Shown: in pieces, positions 1 through 9,507 of the stretch
Position numbering within the stretch: position 1 is the first letter of the stretch
Layout of the letters: every line of letters begins with the position of its first letter
Assembly (NCBI GenBank): GCA_002179805.1
Contig: NAVB01000316.1
Span: 1 to 38,840 of the forward strand
Length of the DNA stretch: 38,840 nucleotides
From: Acanthamoeba lenticulata
Taxonomy: Eukaryota; Discosea; Longamoebia; Acanthamoebidae
Direction: 5' to 3'
Notes under the pieces: generated by a model
Database searches by the model: none
What the model was told of the DNA's origin: nothing
Seen by the model: only the letters and a program-made list of their open reading frames with translations
Made by a program: the position numbers and the translations under genes

Positions 1-65
1 TTTTTTAATAACTAAATTACTTCTATTTATTATTTTTATTATTTTTATTTTGTGGCCCGCCACAG

Positions 66-1515
66 GGAACGGAGGCGCAGAAGCTGGACGGGATCGGCAA
101 GAAGATCGGCCTCAAGATCGACGAGATCCTGGCCACGGGCAAGCTCAAGAAGCTGGACACGCTCCAGGCCGACCCCAAGAACAAGGCCCTCGAGCTCATC
201 CAGCAGATCTCTGGCTTCGGGCCCGTCGCGGCCAAGAAGCTCGTCGACGACGGCGTCACGTCGCTCGAAGACCTCGAGAAGCTCAAGCACACCTTCACCC
301 ATCACCAACTGATCGGCCTTAAGTACTTTCACGAGTTCAACCAGCGGATCCCGCGCGCCGAGATGGAGCAGCTCGAGGCCATCGTCAAGGCCACGCTGGC
401 CGAGGTCGACGACGAGCTCATCGGCACGACGTGCGGTACCGTCCCGTCCCGCCCCGTTCGTCCCAGCCCAGCCCAGCCCAGCCATGTCTGACCGCTCACG
501 GGCTGGGCCACAGGGAGCTTCCGCCGAGGTGCCGCGTCGAGTGGCGACGTACTTCTGCTCTTGCGTGTGATGGCGTCACGTGCTGTGGACACTCACCAAC
601 ACGTGTGTGTGTGTGTGTGGTGATGATTGCCAGATTGACATTCTGATCACGCACCCCAAGTACACGGTGGCCACCAAGAAGAGCCCCCACGCCCAGTTCC
701 TCTCGCGCGTCGGTCCGTTTGTCATCGCTGTGTCGAGTCGTGTCGTGTCGAGTCGACATCTCCTTGCTGACCGGTCCCATCTGGACAGTGGATGCGCTGA
801 AGCGAAAGGGGTTCCTCACGGACGACATCTCGCACGGCAGCTCCAAGTACATGGGCGTCTGCAAACTGGTCCGTGTCCGCGCCGCCCACCCTCATGCCTC
901 GCGGCCTGTTGGGCTGACGTCCAGACACCGGCCGCCTCTGCAGCCTGACGAGACGCAGGATGGTGAGGACGACGAGGAAAAGGACCGCAGCGAGGAAGAC
1001 GACGAGCGGGAGGCGGACGAGGACGAGTCAACACAACGAAAGACCAAGAAAAAGGAGCCGCATTTGCATCGGCGGATCGACCTCCGGGTGATCCCCTTTG
1101 AGAACTACTACTGCGGCCTCCTGTACTTCACCGGTGCGCGCGGCCCTGCCCTCTTCTTCCCCCATGGTGTGGCCGAGCTTCCCTTCGAGCTGACCTATGA
1201 CTGACTGCAAACGCTTTCCAGGCAGCGATTTCTTCAACCAGCAGATGCGCAAGATTGCGCTGGACCGCGGCTTCACCCTCAACGAGTATGACATCTGCCC
1301 CGGTACGGTGATGACCATGACCGTCAACCGACTCGTCGGCTTGTTCTGTTGTGTTTTGGAGGCTGAGCTGAGATGGGCGGGTGGACGGAACTGTTTGGGC
1401 GCAAACAGTTGGCTCGACGGGCGTCAAGGGCGAGCCGATTGAAGTGTACAGCGAAGAGGAAATCTTTGAGCTGCTGGGCATGACCTACAAGAGTCCCGAG
1501 CAACGCAACTTGTGA
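66..1515 (+). CDS. POLB: DNA polymerase beta (family X), 5'-incomplete
   Basis: This is a gap-filling polymerase and dRP-lyase of nuclear base excision repair. Seven exons lie in the window: 66-435, 514-548, 634-712, 789-868, 944-1133, 1222-1302 and 1409-1515. They encode 313 residues; the beginning lies left of the window, so part of the 8-kDa lyase domain is missing. Visible signatures are the two helix-hairpin-helix segments (LDGIGKKIGLKIDE and ISGFGPVAAKK), HHQLIGLKYFHEF, and the nucleotide-binding CGSFRRG, whose codons are split by the first visible intron. All three catalytic Asp are present, two in SGDIDIL and the third in HRRIDLRVIP. YYCGLLYFTGSDFFN and the C-terminal thumb follow. 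One oddity is an acidic low-complexity insert of about 30 residues beginning at 944, just before the third catalytic Asp. All exon phases agree. Pol lambda is less likely because the spacing and length fit pol beta. Confidence 0.93.
603..618. repeat. (GT)8 microsatellite in an intron
   Basis: A short GT dinucleotide run lies in the 85-bp intron between exons 514-548 and 634-712 of the polymerase beta gene, just before the acceptor. It may serve as a polypyrimidine-poor branch region or simply be a slippage repeat; no function is visible. Confidence 0.9.
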
Positions 1516-1935
1516 GCAACACCGCCGCCCAATTATTTAATCAATTATTTATCAAAGATGGCCGGACCTGGTCTCGAACCCACGTAGTGCCTTGCCACGC
1601 TTGTACTGCGTGTAACAGCGGAAATTTTGCCAACTGTTCTGGCGGAGGTCGAGCTGCGGAGCTCCACCAGGCTTTTCAAGAGCCATTCTCCTGCTCCCCA
1701 GACCACATGTTGGTCCGCTTGGCAAGAGCACATTTCTCCGAGTCTTCCAAGAGGCCTCCACCACCATGTTGCCCCACTGTGCGGTACATGCCTGACAGAA
1801 TGGGTACAAAAGGCTGCTGACCAGAGGTCTTTACCATCAACTCAACATCAACAACAGACGCGCTCTAAGCAAGCTCAGCTCACTTGATCCTGTCAAACAA
1901 AAGCACGCAATCAACTAACAAGAGATCAAGAAAAC
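1516..1935. promoter_or_regulatory. Intergenic region upstream of the CBM49 lectin
   Basis: This 420-bp tandem gap holds the 3' UTR of polymerase beta and the presumed promoter and 5' UTR of the lectin gene. I find no supported gene in it. A short stretch at 1563-1582 resembles a tRNA B-box on the minus strand, but no cloverleaf forms around it. The last 60 bp before the lectin ATG are A-rich, as expected for a 5' leader. Confidence 0.5.
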
Positions 1936-3243
1936 ATGAAGTACCTCGCCCTTCTGGCCATCTTCGCGGCCTTCTTCTGCGTCTCGGCCTTTGCCGACTG
2001 CAGTGTCAACATCAAGCAGACCCTCGGCAGCTCCTGGCAGCAGGACGGCAAGAATCTGTCCCAGTGGAATGTCGCCATCACGGCCGGCTCTGAAGCCGTC
2101 AAGTCGCTCGAGCTCACCATCACCGGCGCCACCATCAACCAACTCTGGGAGCTGACCAACAAGTCCAACGGCGTCTTCGCCCTGCCCGACTACCGCCTCC
2201 AGAACGGCGGCATTCCGGCCGGCCAGACCCACCAGTTCGGTTTCATCTGGCAGTCTGCTTCGCAGGCCACCATCGCCGTCTCTGCCATCAACTGCGGTGC
2301 CGTCGCCTCGGCTTCGCCTGCCGCGCCCTCGCCTTCTGCCGCCCCGGTCAGCCCGAGCGCCTCGCCCGCCGCGCCGTCGCCCTCGCCGTCGACCGTCGTC
2401 TCCACCCCTCAGCCCAGCTCAGCCCCTGCCGGCTGCAGCGTGAAGGTGGCCCAGACCACGCGCACGAGCCAGGACGGCTCGTGGACCACCGGTGACTTCC
2501 AGTTCCAGATCTTCGACCTCGTCTTCACCAACAACGGCAACCAGCCCACCACCGGCATCCAGTTCAACGTCGCCCTCAACGCCAACCAGGAGATCTACCA
2601 GTTCTGGAACGTCGAGCGCCAGTCGGCCAACAGCAACGCCTTCAACGTGCCCGCCTCGTGGGGTCCGCTCCAGGTCGGCGCCACCCTCGGTGCTGGCTAC
2701 ATCGTCCGCTCGCCCGTCTCGGCCGGCAACATCGCCGCGCCCGCTGTGGCCATCACCTCCACCACTTGCTCTGGCTCGTCCACCGCCGCTCCCTCGCCCT
2801 CGGCCGCCCCGGCCAGCCCGAGCGCCTCGCCCGCTGCTCCCTCGGCCTCGCCGTCTGCCAACCCGACCATCGTCGCCACGCCTCAGCCCAGCTCGGCCAA
2901 CGGCTGCAGCGCCAGCGTGAGCATCGTCGCCCGCTCGGCCGCCTCGGGTGGCGTGTGGACCGACAACGGCAACACGTTCCAGATCTTTGACATCTCGCTC
3001 CAGAACAAGGGCCAGCGCGCCATCAACGGCGGTGTGTTCACCTTTGGCCTCCAGTCCGGCGCCAGCATCAGCCAGTTCTGGGAGCTCAACCGCCAGGGTT
3101 CGAGCAACGCTTTCAACGTGGCCTTCAACTACGGCGCGCTCCAGGCTGGCGCCAGCCAGGGCTCCGGCATCATCGTCCAGCTGGCCGGCTCGACCGCCGC
3201 CGCTGTGCCCAGCGTCACCCTCAGCTCGCTCGCCTGCCAGTAG
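1936..3243 (+). CDS. Secreted lectin with three CBM49 domains (Luke-type cyst-wall protein)
   Basis: Intronless, 435 residues. A signal peptide covers residues 1-20 (hydrophobic core LALLAIFAAFF, cleavage near AFA|DC). Three CBM49-like beta-sandwich domains follow: Cys22-Cys120, Cys167-Cys278 and Cys324-Cys434. Each is framed by two Cys and carries conserved Trp in the patterns xxSW/GxW and QxWELx/QFWNVE, which in the family form the cellulose-binding aromatic face. Linkers 121-166 and 279-323 are Ser/Pro/Ala-rich and nearly duplicates of each other. In Acanthamoeba, proteins of this architecture (Luke lectins, two or three CBM49s with Ser/Pro spacers) bind cellulose and are abundant in the cyst wall, so this one is probably secreted during encystation. 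That role is inferred from architecture. A poly(A) signal follows at 3354. The 301-residue ORF on the opposite strand is a GC-driven shadow. Confidence 0.9.
   Translation: MKYLALLAIFAAFFCVSAFADCSVNIKQTLGSSWQQDGKNLSQWNVAITAGSEAVKSLELTITGATINQLWELTNKSNGVFALPDYRLQNGGIPAGQTHQFGFIWQSASQATIAVSAINCGAVASASPAAPSPSAAPVSPSASPAAPSPSPSTVVSTPQPSSAPAGCSVKVAQTTRTSQDGSWTTGDFQFQIFDLVFTNNGNQPTTGIQFNVALNANQEIYQFWNVERQSANSNAFNVPASWGPLQVGATLGAGYIVRSPVSAGNIAAPAVAITSTTCSGSSTAAPSPSAAPASPSASPAAPSASPSANPTIVATPQPSSANGCSASVSIVARSAASGGVWTDNGNTFQIFDISLQNKGQRAINGGVFTFGLQSGASISQFWELNRQGSSNAFNVAFNYGALQAGASQGSGIIVQLAGSTAAAVPSVTLSSLACQ
2296..2433. repeat. Ser/Pro/Ala linker, copy 1
   Basis: This encodes residues 121-166 between CBM49 domains 1 and 2. 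It shares the blocks APSPSAAP, SPSASPAAPS and TPQPSSA with copy 2 at 2770-2904. This suggests that a linker-plus-domain unit was duplicated fairly recently or homogenised by gene conversion. Confidence 0.8.
2770..2904. repeat. Ser/Pro/Ala linker, copy 2
   Basis: This encodes residues 279-323 between CBM49 domains 2 and 3 and is the partner of the copy at 2296-2433. Its low complexity and high Ser/Thr content make it a likely O-glycosylated spacer. Confidence 0.8.
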
Positions 3244-3353
3244 AGAGAGAACAGATAGCTGCTCCCTCCTGCCTCTTCTTTCATCTTCTTTCACTCTTTC
3301 GTGGTGAACAGTCATCTCGAACACAAGGAGAGAGCCTCCTTGCCCCTTGCCTC

Positions 3354-3359
3354 AATAAA
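3354..3359 (+). terminator. Poly(A) signal of the CBM49 lectin
   Basis: AATAAA lies 111 bp after the lectin stop codon and is followed by an AT-rich stretch. A facing AATAAA on the minus strand at 3390-3395 would serve the convergent beta-helix gene, so the two 3' UTRs probably abut or overlap. Confidence 0.6.
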
Positions 3360-3433
3360 CACTTTGATCACTCAAATCAACCACATAATTTTATTATTAT
3401 TTATGCAAATATGTTGGGCGAGATTATCTTGAC

Positions 3434-6400
3434 TCAGAACACGAGGGAAAGGAAAGAAGAGGTGAGCGTGGAGGGCCGAAGCGATGAAGCGGCCGAGAAA
3501 TCGGTCGGGCAGGTGCTCGAAGCCGTGTCGGTGCAAGTGCAGGGCGCGCAGGAGGCGTCGGCGGTGCCATCGGCGGCCGGGGCCGGGTAGCTCGTGCTCG
3601 CGCCAGACCCGCGGCAGTCGCGGAAGGTCGAGCGCTGGGCCACGGCCAAGACGCCGTCCGCGGCGTCGTAGCTGATGCCCGCGCCGGCGCACGGGAAGAC
3701 GGTCCACTCGCTCGCCGTCAAGGCGATCGACTCGGACGGGTAGCGCGTGGGCGCCGAGACGGTGGTCGCGTTGCGGGCGGCGCCGGCGCGCAGGGTCAGT
3801 TGGCCCGTCTGGCGCACGGCGGCGCCGTAGGTGAGCCTGGCGAGGGCCGAGCCCAACTCGCCGTCGAGCGCGACCGCGGCGCCGCGGCCGGCCGACCCGC
3901 CGCGCAGCTCGAGGTGGGCAAAGGTCAGCTGGCCCTCGCTGTTGCCGTAGAGCAGCGCGAGACCGCCGTTGCCGCCGGCCAGGCTGGCCGACGACGAGTT
4001 GCCGCCGGCGCCGCCGAGCAGCGTGGCCGAGCCGCCGAGGACGACCTGCCCAAACGAAGTGGCCGCGATCTGGACCGAACCGCCGTCGCGCCCGGCGCGC
4101 AGGTTGTCGCTGCCGCCGTCGCTGCCGGTCACCGACAGGTGGCTGTGGATGGTGACCACGCCTCGCCCCGAGGCGCCCACGACGGTCGAATAGGGCAGCT
4201 CCGAGCCCTCGTCCTCGTCCTCCGAGCTCGTGGCATTGCCAGTCTGCGAACAAGGGTCGCAAGTCAGCAACCAAAACGCCAAACGACGGCCTGAGAGAAG
4301 GACAAAGTGGCATATAACGTACAGTGTTGATGCTGACCGGGCCAGCGGAGCTGCCGGTGAGCGAGACGTCGTTGGCGGTGAAGCTCGCGCTGTCGTCGGC
4401 CACGATGCCCACCGTGGCCGGTGTGCCGGCAAAGCCCGCAGCACCGTCAACCGACGCGGCGCTGACGCCGCCCGACGGGCCGCTGGACACGACCACGCGC
4501 CCGGCGACCGTCATGCTGGAGCCGCCGCGCAGCGAGACGCCCGCGAGCAGCACAGCGTCCGTCTCGGCGTTGGCGCTGTAGGCCACGTCGCCGCCGTTGC
4601 CCGTCCCGTCGATGACGTCGCCGCCGCGGCCACCGGTCAGGTAAAGCTCGCCTGCGCACAAACACACAAACGTCTGACGTGAGCTCGAGAGGCCATAAGG
4701 CGAGGCTCGGGCTGTGCCGGGCGTGTACCGTTGATGGTGATCGAGCTGTCAAAGTCGGCCGCGACAAAGGCCACGGCGCCGCGTCCGCCGTTGACGCCGG
4801 TGCTGTTGGCCGTGGCGCCGCCATCGCCGCCCGTGACCGAGACCGAGCCGCCGACCGAGATCGTCGCGCCGAGGGCGGTGATGGCGGTCACGCCCGCCGA
4901 GCCGCCGCGCACGCCATCGCCCACGCCGCCGCTGCAGCCGCCGATGACCACCTCGCCGGCAACGGCGAGCTGGGCGCCATAGAGGTCGAGCACGATCCCT
5001 CCGACGTCGCCCGTGAAGCCGGTGGTCCGCGCCGCCACGCAGTCACCGCCGCCACCGTAGGACGAGCCGTTGCCGGCCTGCTGGCTGAGCAGCCGCAGCG
5101 AGCCGCCGATGGCAATCGAAGCCGAGGCGCTGGGGAAGGTCGTCGTGCTGCGACGCAACAACGGTGTGGTCGCCAGGGGCGCCTGCAAGAAGAATTGTCA
5201 GAAAAAAGTAAATATAAAACCACAAAAACTAATAAATAATAATAAAAAAAGAAAAAACGGTGGAGATTGATGACGCACAGCCGCGAGGAAACTGGTCTGG
5301 GAGGATCCGCCCTGGCCGCCGTTACCGCCACGGCCGCTGGTGAAGATGGCATCGCTGGTGATCGCCACGCTGCCGGCCTCGTAGACGAGGAGGCCAGCCA
5401 CGCCGCCCTTGCCGCCCTCGGGGACGTCGCTGGAGCCTTCGGCGCCGTCGCCGGCGACGAGGACCACGCTGGCGCCTACAGCCACCAGGCCGCCCTGCTG
5501 GACGGTCACGAGCGCCGAGCCGCCGGCGCCTCCGGCGAGGCCGCCAAGACCGCCGACAAGGCGCAGGCCGGAGGTGGTCTGAACCGAGCCGCCGCGGGCA
5601 ATAGTCAGCTTGGCCACGGCGCCCGCGGCGCCGTTCTCGCTGCCGGTCCCGCCCGCGCCGCCGCGGATGAAGATGGACGAGCCCGCGCCGTCGCTCTCGC
5701 CGTTGGCCGATAGGACGCCGTTGTAAATCGTCACGCTGGCGTCGCCCGCGACGCCGCCCGCGCCCTCGGCCGCGCTGCCGCCGTTGCCGGACGCGACGAG
5801 CACGCCGGAGCCCGAGACGGCGATGGTGCTCACCGACACCGGGCTAAAGCCGGGCGGCTGGTCCGGGTTCTGGGCTGTGGCCACCTCGACGACGCCGCTC
5901 GAGCCGCTGTTGGTGGCGTTGCCCGATTGGACGGTCAGCCCGTTGCCGACCGTCAGCTTGGAGCCCTGCACCCAGAGGGCGACGTTGCCCGTCGAGTCGG
6001 TCTCTACCCCGCCCGCATAGGACGAGATGCTCATGGCGCCGGTGATCGTGATGTCGGCCAGCGAGGCGCCCAGGCCCGAGGCGAGCGAGTTGAGCAGGTC
6101 TTCGGTGCCGTCTTCGGCCGCGGCGGTCGTGTAGCCGCCCGAGATGGCCAGGCTGCCGCCGACGGTGATCGTAGCGCTGGACGCAGTGAGGCGGGCCAGC
6201 TGGTCGTACGAGCTCCGCAGGGCAAGGGAGCCGCCGACCGTCACACGCGACGTCGAGACGCTCATGCTGGCTGCGTTGTCAAGCCAATGCAACGGAAACA
6301 GAGAAGCCGTTTAGGTAATGTTGTTGAGATACGTAACATATATAATGCAATTAAAAAACCATCCAATCGCCAAAGCCGATTTACACTAAACGTAAAATTG

Positions 6401-6940
6401 GCCCAGAACAAAAACTTGGCGCGTACCCGCAGAGGAATTGCCAACAAGGGCGAGGTCACCCGTGTGGGTGAGTTCGCCGTACTGCACCGTGAGGGACACG
6501 TTGTCGCCGTTGAGACTTAGCTTTCCGGTAGACTCGAGCATCGCCATGTACACGACGATCTCGCCGGCCGTCAGGTCGCCTGAGCAGAGAATAAAAAGAA
6601 GCCGTGAGCGTGGGCCGAACCAAACTCGAGGCTGCTGCGCATGAGGAAGCACACTGGGCGCACCATTGTTCACGAGACGGCCGGAGACGAGGGAGAGCGC
6701 GGCGACCTGCACGGCGGCGCTGCCGGCGGCGATAGTCACGTCGCCCTGCACGCTGATCGTGGCCACGTCGTCGGGGCCCGGGCTGCCGCCCCCGCAGTCG
6801 GTCCACGTTGTGTTGGTGTGCCAGTCGCCTCCCGCGGCCACGCTTTGGCACGAGTTGGCCGCGTGGGACGCCGCGGACAGAAGAAGAACAAGGGCGAAGA
6901 AGAAGCCAAGAAGGCTTCGTAGTTGTTGGGAGGCCAGCAT
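3434..6940 (-). CDS. Secreted glycine-rich repeat protein, probable parallel beta-helix
   Basis: Six exons on the minus strand: 6940-6655, 6579-6427, 6270-5279, 5182-4729, 4651-4323 and 4243-3434. They sum to 3024 nt, or 1007 residues. A signal peptide (hydrophobic FFFALVLLLSAASHA) is followed by a Cys/Trp-containing cap of the form W.TNTTWTDCGGGSPGPDDVA. That cap resembles the start of bacterial and protist beta-helix adhesins. The remainder consists of imperfect rungs of about 20-40 residues built around (I/V)xVGGSLxLxGG, interspersed with GGxGG turns. The C-terminus has a small Cys cluster (ASCAPCTCTDTASSTCP). No GPI or membrane anchor is obvious. I do not recognise a named family. Function is unknown; an extracellular or cyst-wall structural role is only a guess from its position next to the lectin. 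Every exon junction has GT-AG ends and matching phase. Confidence 0.85.
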
Positions 6941-7226
6941 GGCGCGCTTGGGAGAGTGTGCTTGCGCAGGCAGCGAACTGTTGTGCGTTATGTCCCACCT
7001 CGGGCCGACTCTCCGGTTTCAGTTCGGGCGCCGGTGGTCCGCCGCTACGGTGGCTGTACTGCTGAAACTCCTGGCCAATGGCAAAGCGCTAATGACAATT
7101 CATGTCACCAGCTTATTGTCCACACATAAAGGCAATTTAATGGACAGAACAACTGTCGGCTCGGTTGGCCGTCACCAACGCTCCGAGCTTGGGCCAAGGG
7201 AGACTCTGCGAGGTGGACCGCCCAAC
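6941..7226. promoter_or_regulatory. Short intergenic region upstream of the beta-helix gene
   Basis: This 286-bp tandem gap lies between two minus-strand genes. It holds the 3' UTR of the HAD hydrolase and the promoter of the beta-helix gene. No conserved coding signal is visible. Confidence 0.45.
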
Positions 7227-8619
7227 TCATTGGTGGCCCAAGCCTTCTTGTTGCAGGACGTAGTCGACCGCCTCTGCGCAAACCCGAGAGTTGTTAACAA
7301 CCGCACATCACACGCGCAACGTCACGCGCTAACCAACTGTTGGGGAAGGCCGGCCGCACCGGTGATCGACGGGCAGACGTGGGTGGCCGGGTCGTGCGGG
7401 TCGTTGTCGAGATCGAGCCGCTGGAAGCAGCCCGTCCGGACCAGGATCGACGTCCAGCCCATCCCATTGGCGCCCCTGATGTCTGCTCATGTACGCACGC
7501 ATGCAACGCCGTCAGTCAACGGCCTCGACGACGACGGCGTCGGCCACGACGAGGAAGACGTCGATCGCACCAGAGAGCGGGTTGTCGCCGACGGCGTAGA
7601 AGCGCCGGGGCGGCGCCGCGTGGCCCTGCTGGGCGGCCAGCTCGCCGAGCAGCCGCACGGCGTAGTCGTAGGTGGCCCGGTGCGGCTTCCCAAAGAGCAC
7701 GCTCCGTAGCGGGCGCCCGCTCACGCTCTGGTAGAGCGCGCCGAGGCACACGTGGAAGGCGCCGTTGGTGAAACGCGGCATGTGGAACCGGTCGGCGTAG
7801 GTCAAGTCCGGGTTCGCCAGGTACACGGGCAGCTCCTCGTCATCGTGATCATCGTCGCGGCCGCGGGCGCCGGCGTCGAGCGGGCTGCCGCGGGTGACGA
7901 GCAGGTCCACGCAGAGCTGCAAGGCCTCGCCCCAGTCCTCGGGGTCCTGTTACGTAACAGTTCAGGTCAGTTCCGCATCGACACGGCCAAGTTGTTGCTA
8001 CGACGCACGTCGAGGATGAAGAGCGCGTCGAAGCGCTCCGTCGCGGGCGGGGTCGTCGAGCTCACGGCCGCAGACGTCGTCGTCGGCGGGGCGTCGGCGT
8101 AGGATTTGGCCGGGTAGAGGTAGGGATGCCGCCGCACAAACTCCTGGAGCGTGACAAAGCGCTGGAAGCCGTAGCTATTTCCACAACGTCACCATCAACT
8201 CTGAGAAGAAGAAGAAGAAGAAGGAGAAGAAAGAGGACGCAAGCGAGCACGTTGCGTGCGTCATGGGGGCCCGACCTGGTCATGACGGCCGCAGCGGCTT
8301 CGGCAGAGGAGCCCACGACAAAGACCGGGCGGTCGGCGAAGCGGGACACAAGCCCGCGGAGGGGCGTGTGCGACTGCACCAGGCGGGCGGCCGAGATAGC
8401 GTCCCACCCGAGGGCGTCGCGGTAGCGTGCAGCCTTGGCCTCTTCGGTCTTGCCGCCCGAATTGGTGACAAAGATGAAGGGCACTCGGGCGCGCTCGAGT
8501 CGTTCTAGCGCCTCGCGCGCACCAGGGATGGGCACGTAGCCCTTGTGCAGCACTCCGTCCACATCCAGCACCACGGCCGCCCCTCCTTGCTTCGCCTCCT
8601 TCTCCATCTCAATGCACAA
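7227..8619 (-). CDS. HDHD5: HAD-superfamily IIA hydrolase, HDHD5/CECR5 type
   Basis: Five exons: 8619-8276, 8174-8009, 7946-7571, 7482-7360 and 7273-7227, giving 351 residues, the usual size for the family. HAD motif I is DVDGVLHKG (nucleophile Asp19, Asp21) and motif II is the Thr in FVTNSGG. Motif III is the Lys in FGKPH and motif IV is VGDNPLSDIRGAN, where the intron 7570-7483 splits the SD codon. The C-terminus ITEAVDYVLQQEGLG is recovered only by using a short last exon. Homologues are often mitochondrial, but I see no strong leader here, and the substrate is unknown across the family. The start could be MCIEMEK (8619) or MEKEAK (8607). Intron 1 contains a GAA repeat. Confidence 0.9.
8203..8236. 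repeat. GAA/GAG purine repeat in an intron
   Basis: An imperfect (GAA)n tract lies in intron 1 of the HDHD5-like gene. Read on the minus strand it is a (TTC)n pyrimidine tract upstream of the acceptor at 8175, so it probably acts as the polypyrimidine tract. Confidence 0.8.
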
Positions 8620-9056
8620 CCAGAAGTTTCCATTTCCGAGTCATTTCCCACATGCTTTTCCTTTGTTTTCTCTGGATATGTGGAACATCCGTCGATCCTG
8701 AAGTCAGGCAACGCACTTGTGGAGCATTATGCCAGACAGGTCCGCCCTTTTCGGTCTTTGCTCAGGCGCGGCTGATCTAAGAGACAATGGGAGGTGAGAG
8801 ATGGGCAGTTAGAGACCCCAGGAGCCATTTATGTTCAAACTCAGTCGATAAAGCGCCCTGTCTTATCAACCGAACGTGAAGTCAAGGCCAGTTCCCCTTT
8901 TCGTCCAATTTTCTGTCGGCAGCTGGCCAAAAGGTTCTGGGGCTCAATGAGCGATGGAGGATAAAGAGCTCCACTCTCTACCTCGGTAGTGCATAACCGA
9001 CCACCCTCACATCCACCTTCACACCCAAGGCCACGAAGCATCACACTTTTCCAACC
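8620..9056. promoter_or_regulatory. Divergent intergenic region (HDHD5-like / small secreted peptide)
   Basis: This 437-bp gap separates two divergently transcribed genes and must contain both promoters. The 30 bp before the plus-strand ATG are CCA-rich leader sequence. I see no further gene. Confidence 0.5.
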
Positions 9057-9427
9057 ATGAAAGGCTTCCTTGTTGTCCTCTTCCTCGGAATGATCGCCTG
9101 CGCCATGGCTCAAACCACCACTAGTACGAGATTCGCGTGCAGCTCCTCTCCCCACTCTGTTGGATGTTGACAATGACAATGATGATGGTGATGTGGACGG
9201 GACAGCGGGTACAACGGTCACTGTGCAGAAGGAGACCGTAACTACGACAACTCCCGTGGCGGTGGTGGGCGCCGTTCAGGTACCTCGTGTCTTTGCCTTC
9301 TCCATCCTCGTAGGGTGTTGATTTCTGACCGCGGCTTTCACAGGCGCAGAACCAGCGGGTCACCTTCTACCCCGTCATCACCACGTCCTCGGCCGATTCC
9401 ATTCGCCCGTTCTGGGTGCTCGCATGA
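9057..9427 (+). CDS. Small secreted Thr/Val-rich protein, 74 residues
   Basis: Three exons (9057-9123, 9206-9279, 9344-9427) join in phase to 225 nt. Residues 1-19 form a clean signal peptide (MKGFLVVLFLGMIACAMAQ). The mature chain is about 55 residues, rich in Thr and Val, with no Cys pairs, ending SADSIRPFWVLA. I know no family for it. Support comes from the signal peptide, consensus splice sites at all four boundaries, and phase agreement. Without the first splice the reading frame stops after 37 codons. It is convergent with the helicase gene, 80 bp away. Secretion is well supported; function is unknown. Confidence 0.7.
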
Positions 9428-9507
9428 CGCATCTCGTCCAAGACTGTTGGGTTCTTCTTGCGTTTATCGCTCCATTAAAAAAACGCGTTTCATTATGGGG
9501 TATGTGG

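Noticed and set aside
1555..1645. Possible tRNA gene on the minus strand (GGTTCGAGACC B-box-like block)
   Set aside because: The flanking bases do not form a T-stem, no acceptor stem or anticodon arm could be paired, and no A-box lies at the right distance.
2419..3324. 301-residue ORF antisense to the CBM49 lectin
   Set aside because: It is a complement shadow of a GC-rich gene. Its composition (Gly, Ala, Arg, Asp) has no domain, and the opposite strand has a convincing signal peptide and domains.
5267..5713. Plus-strand Ala/Gly-rich ORFs across the beta-helix gene (also 3800-4294, 4679-5239)
   Set aside because: They are shadows of the glycine-rich minus-strand gene, with no start context, signal or domain, and are interrupted by that gene's introns.
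6666..7709. 347-residue plus-strand ORF spanning the beta-helix start and the HDHD5 3' end
   Set aside because: It crosses two well-supported minus-strand genes and an intergenic gap, and has no homology or splice logic.
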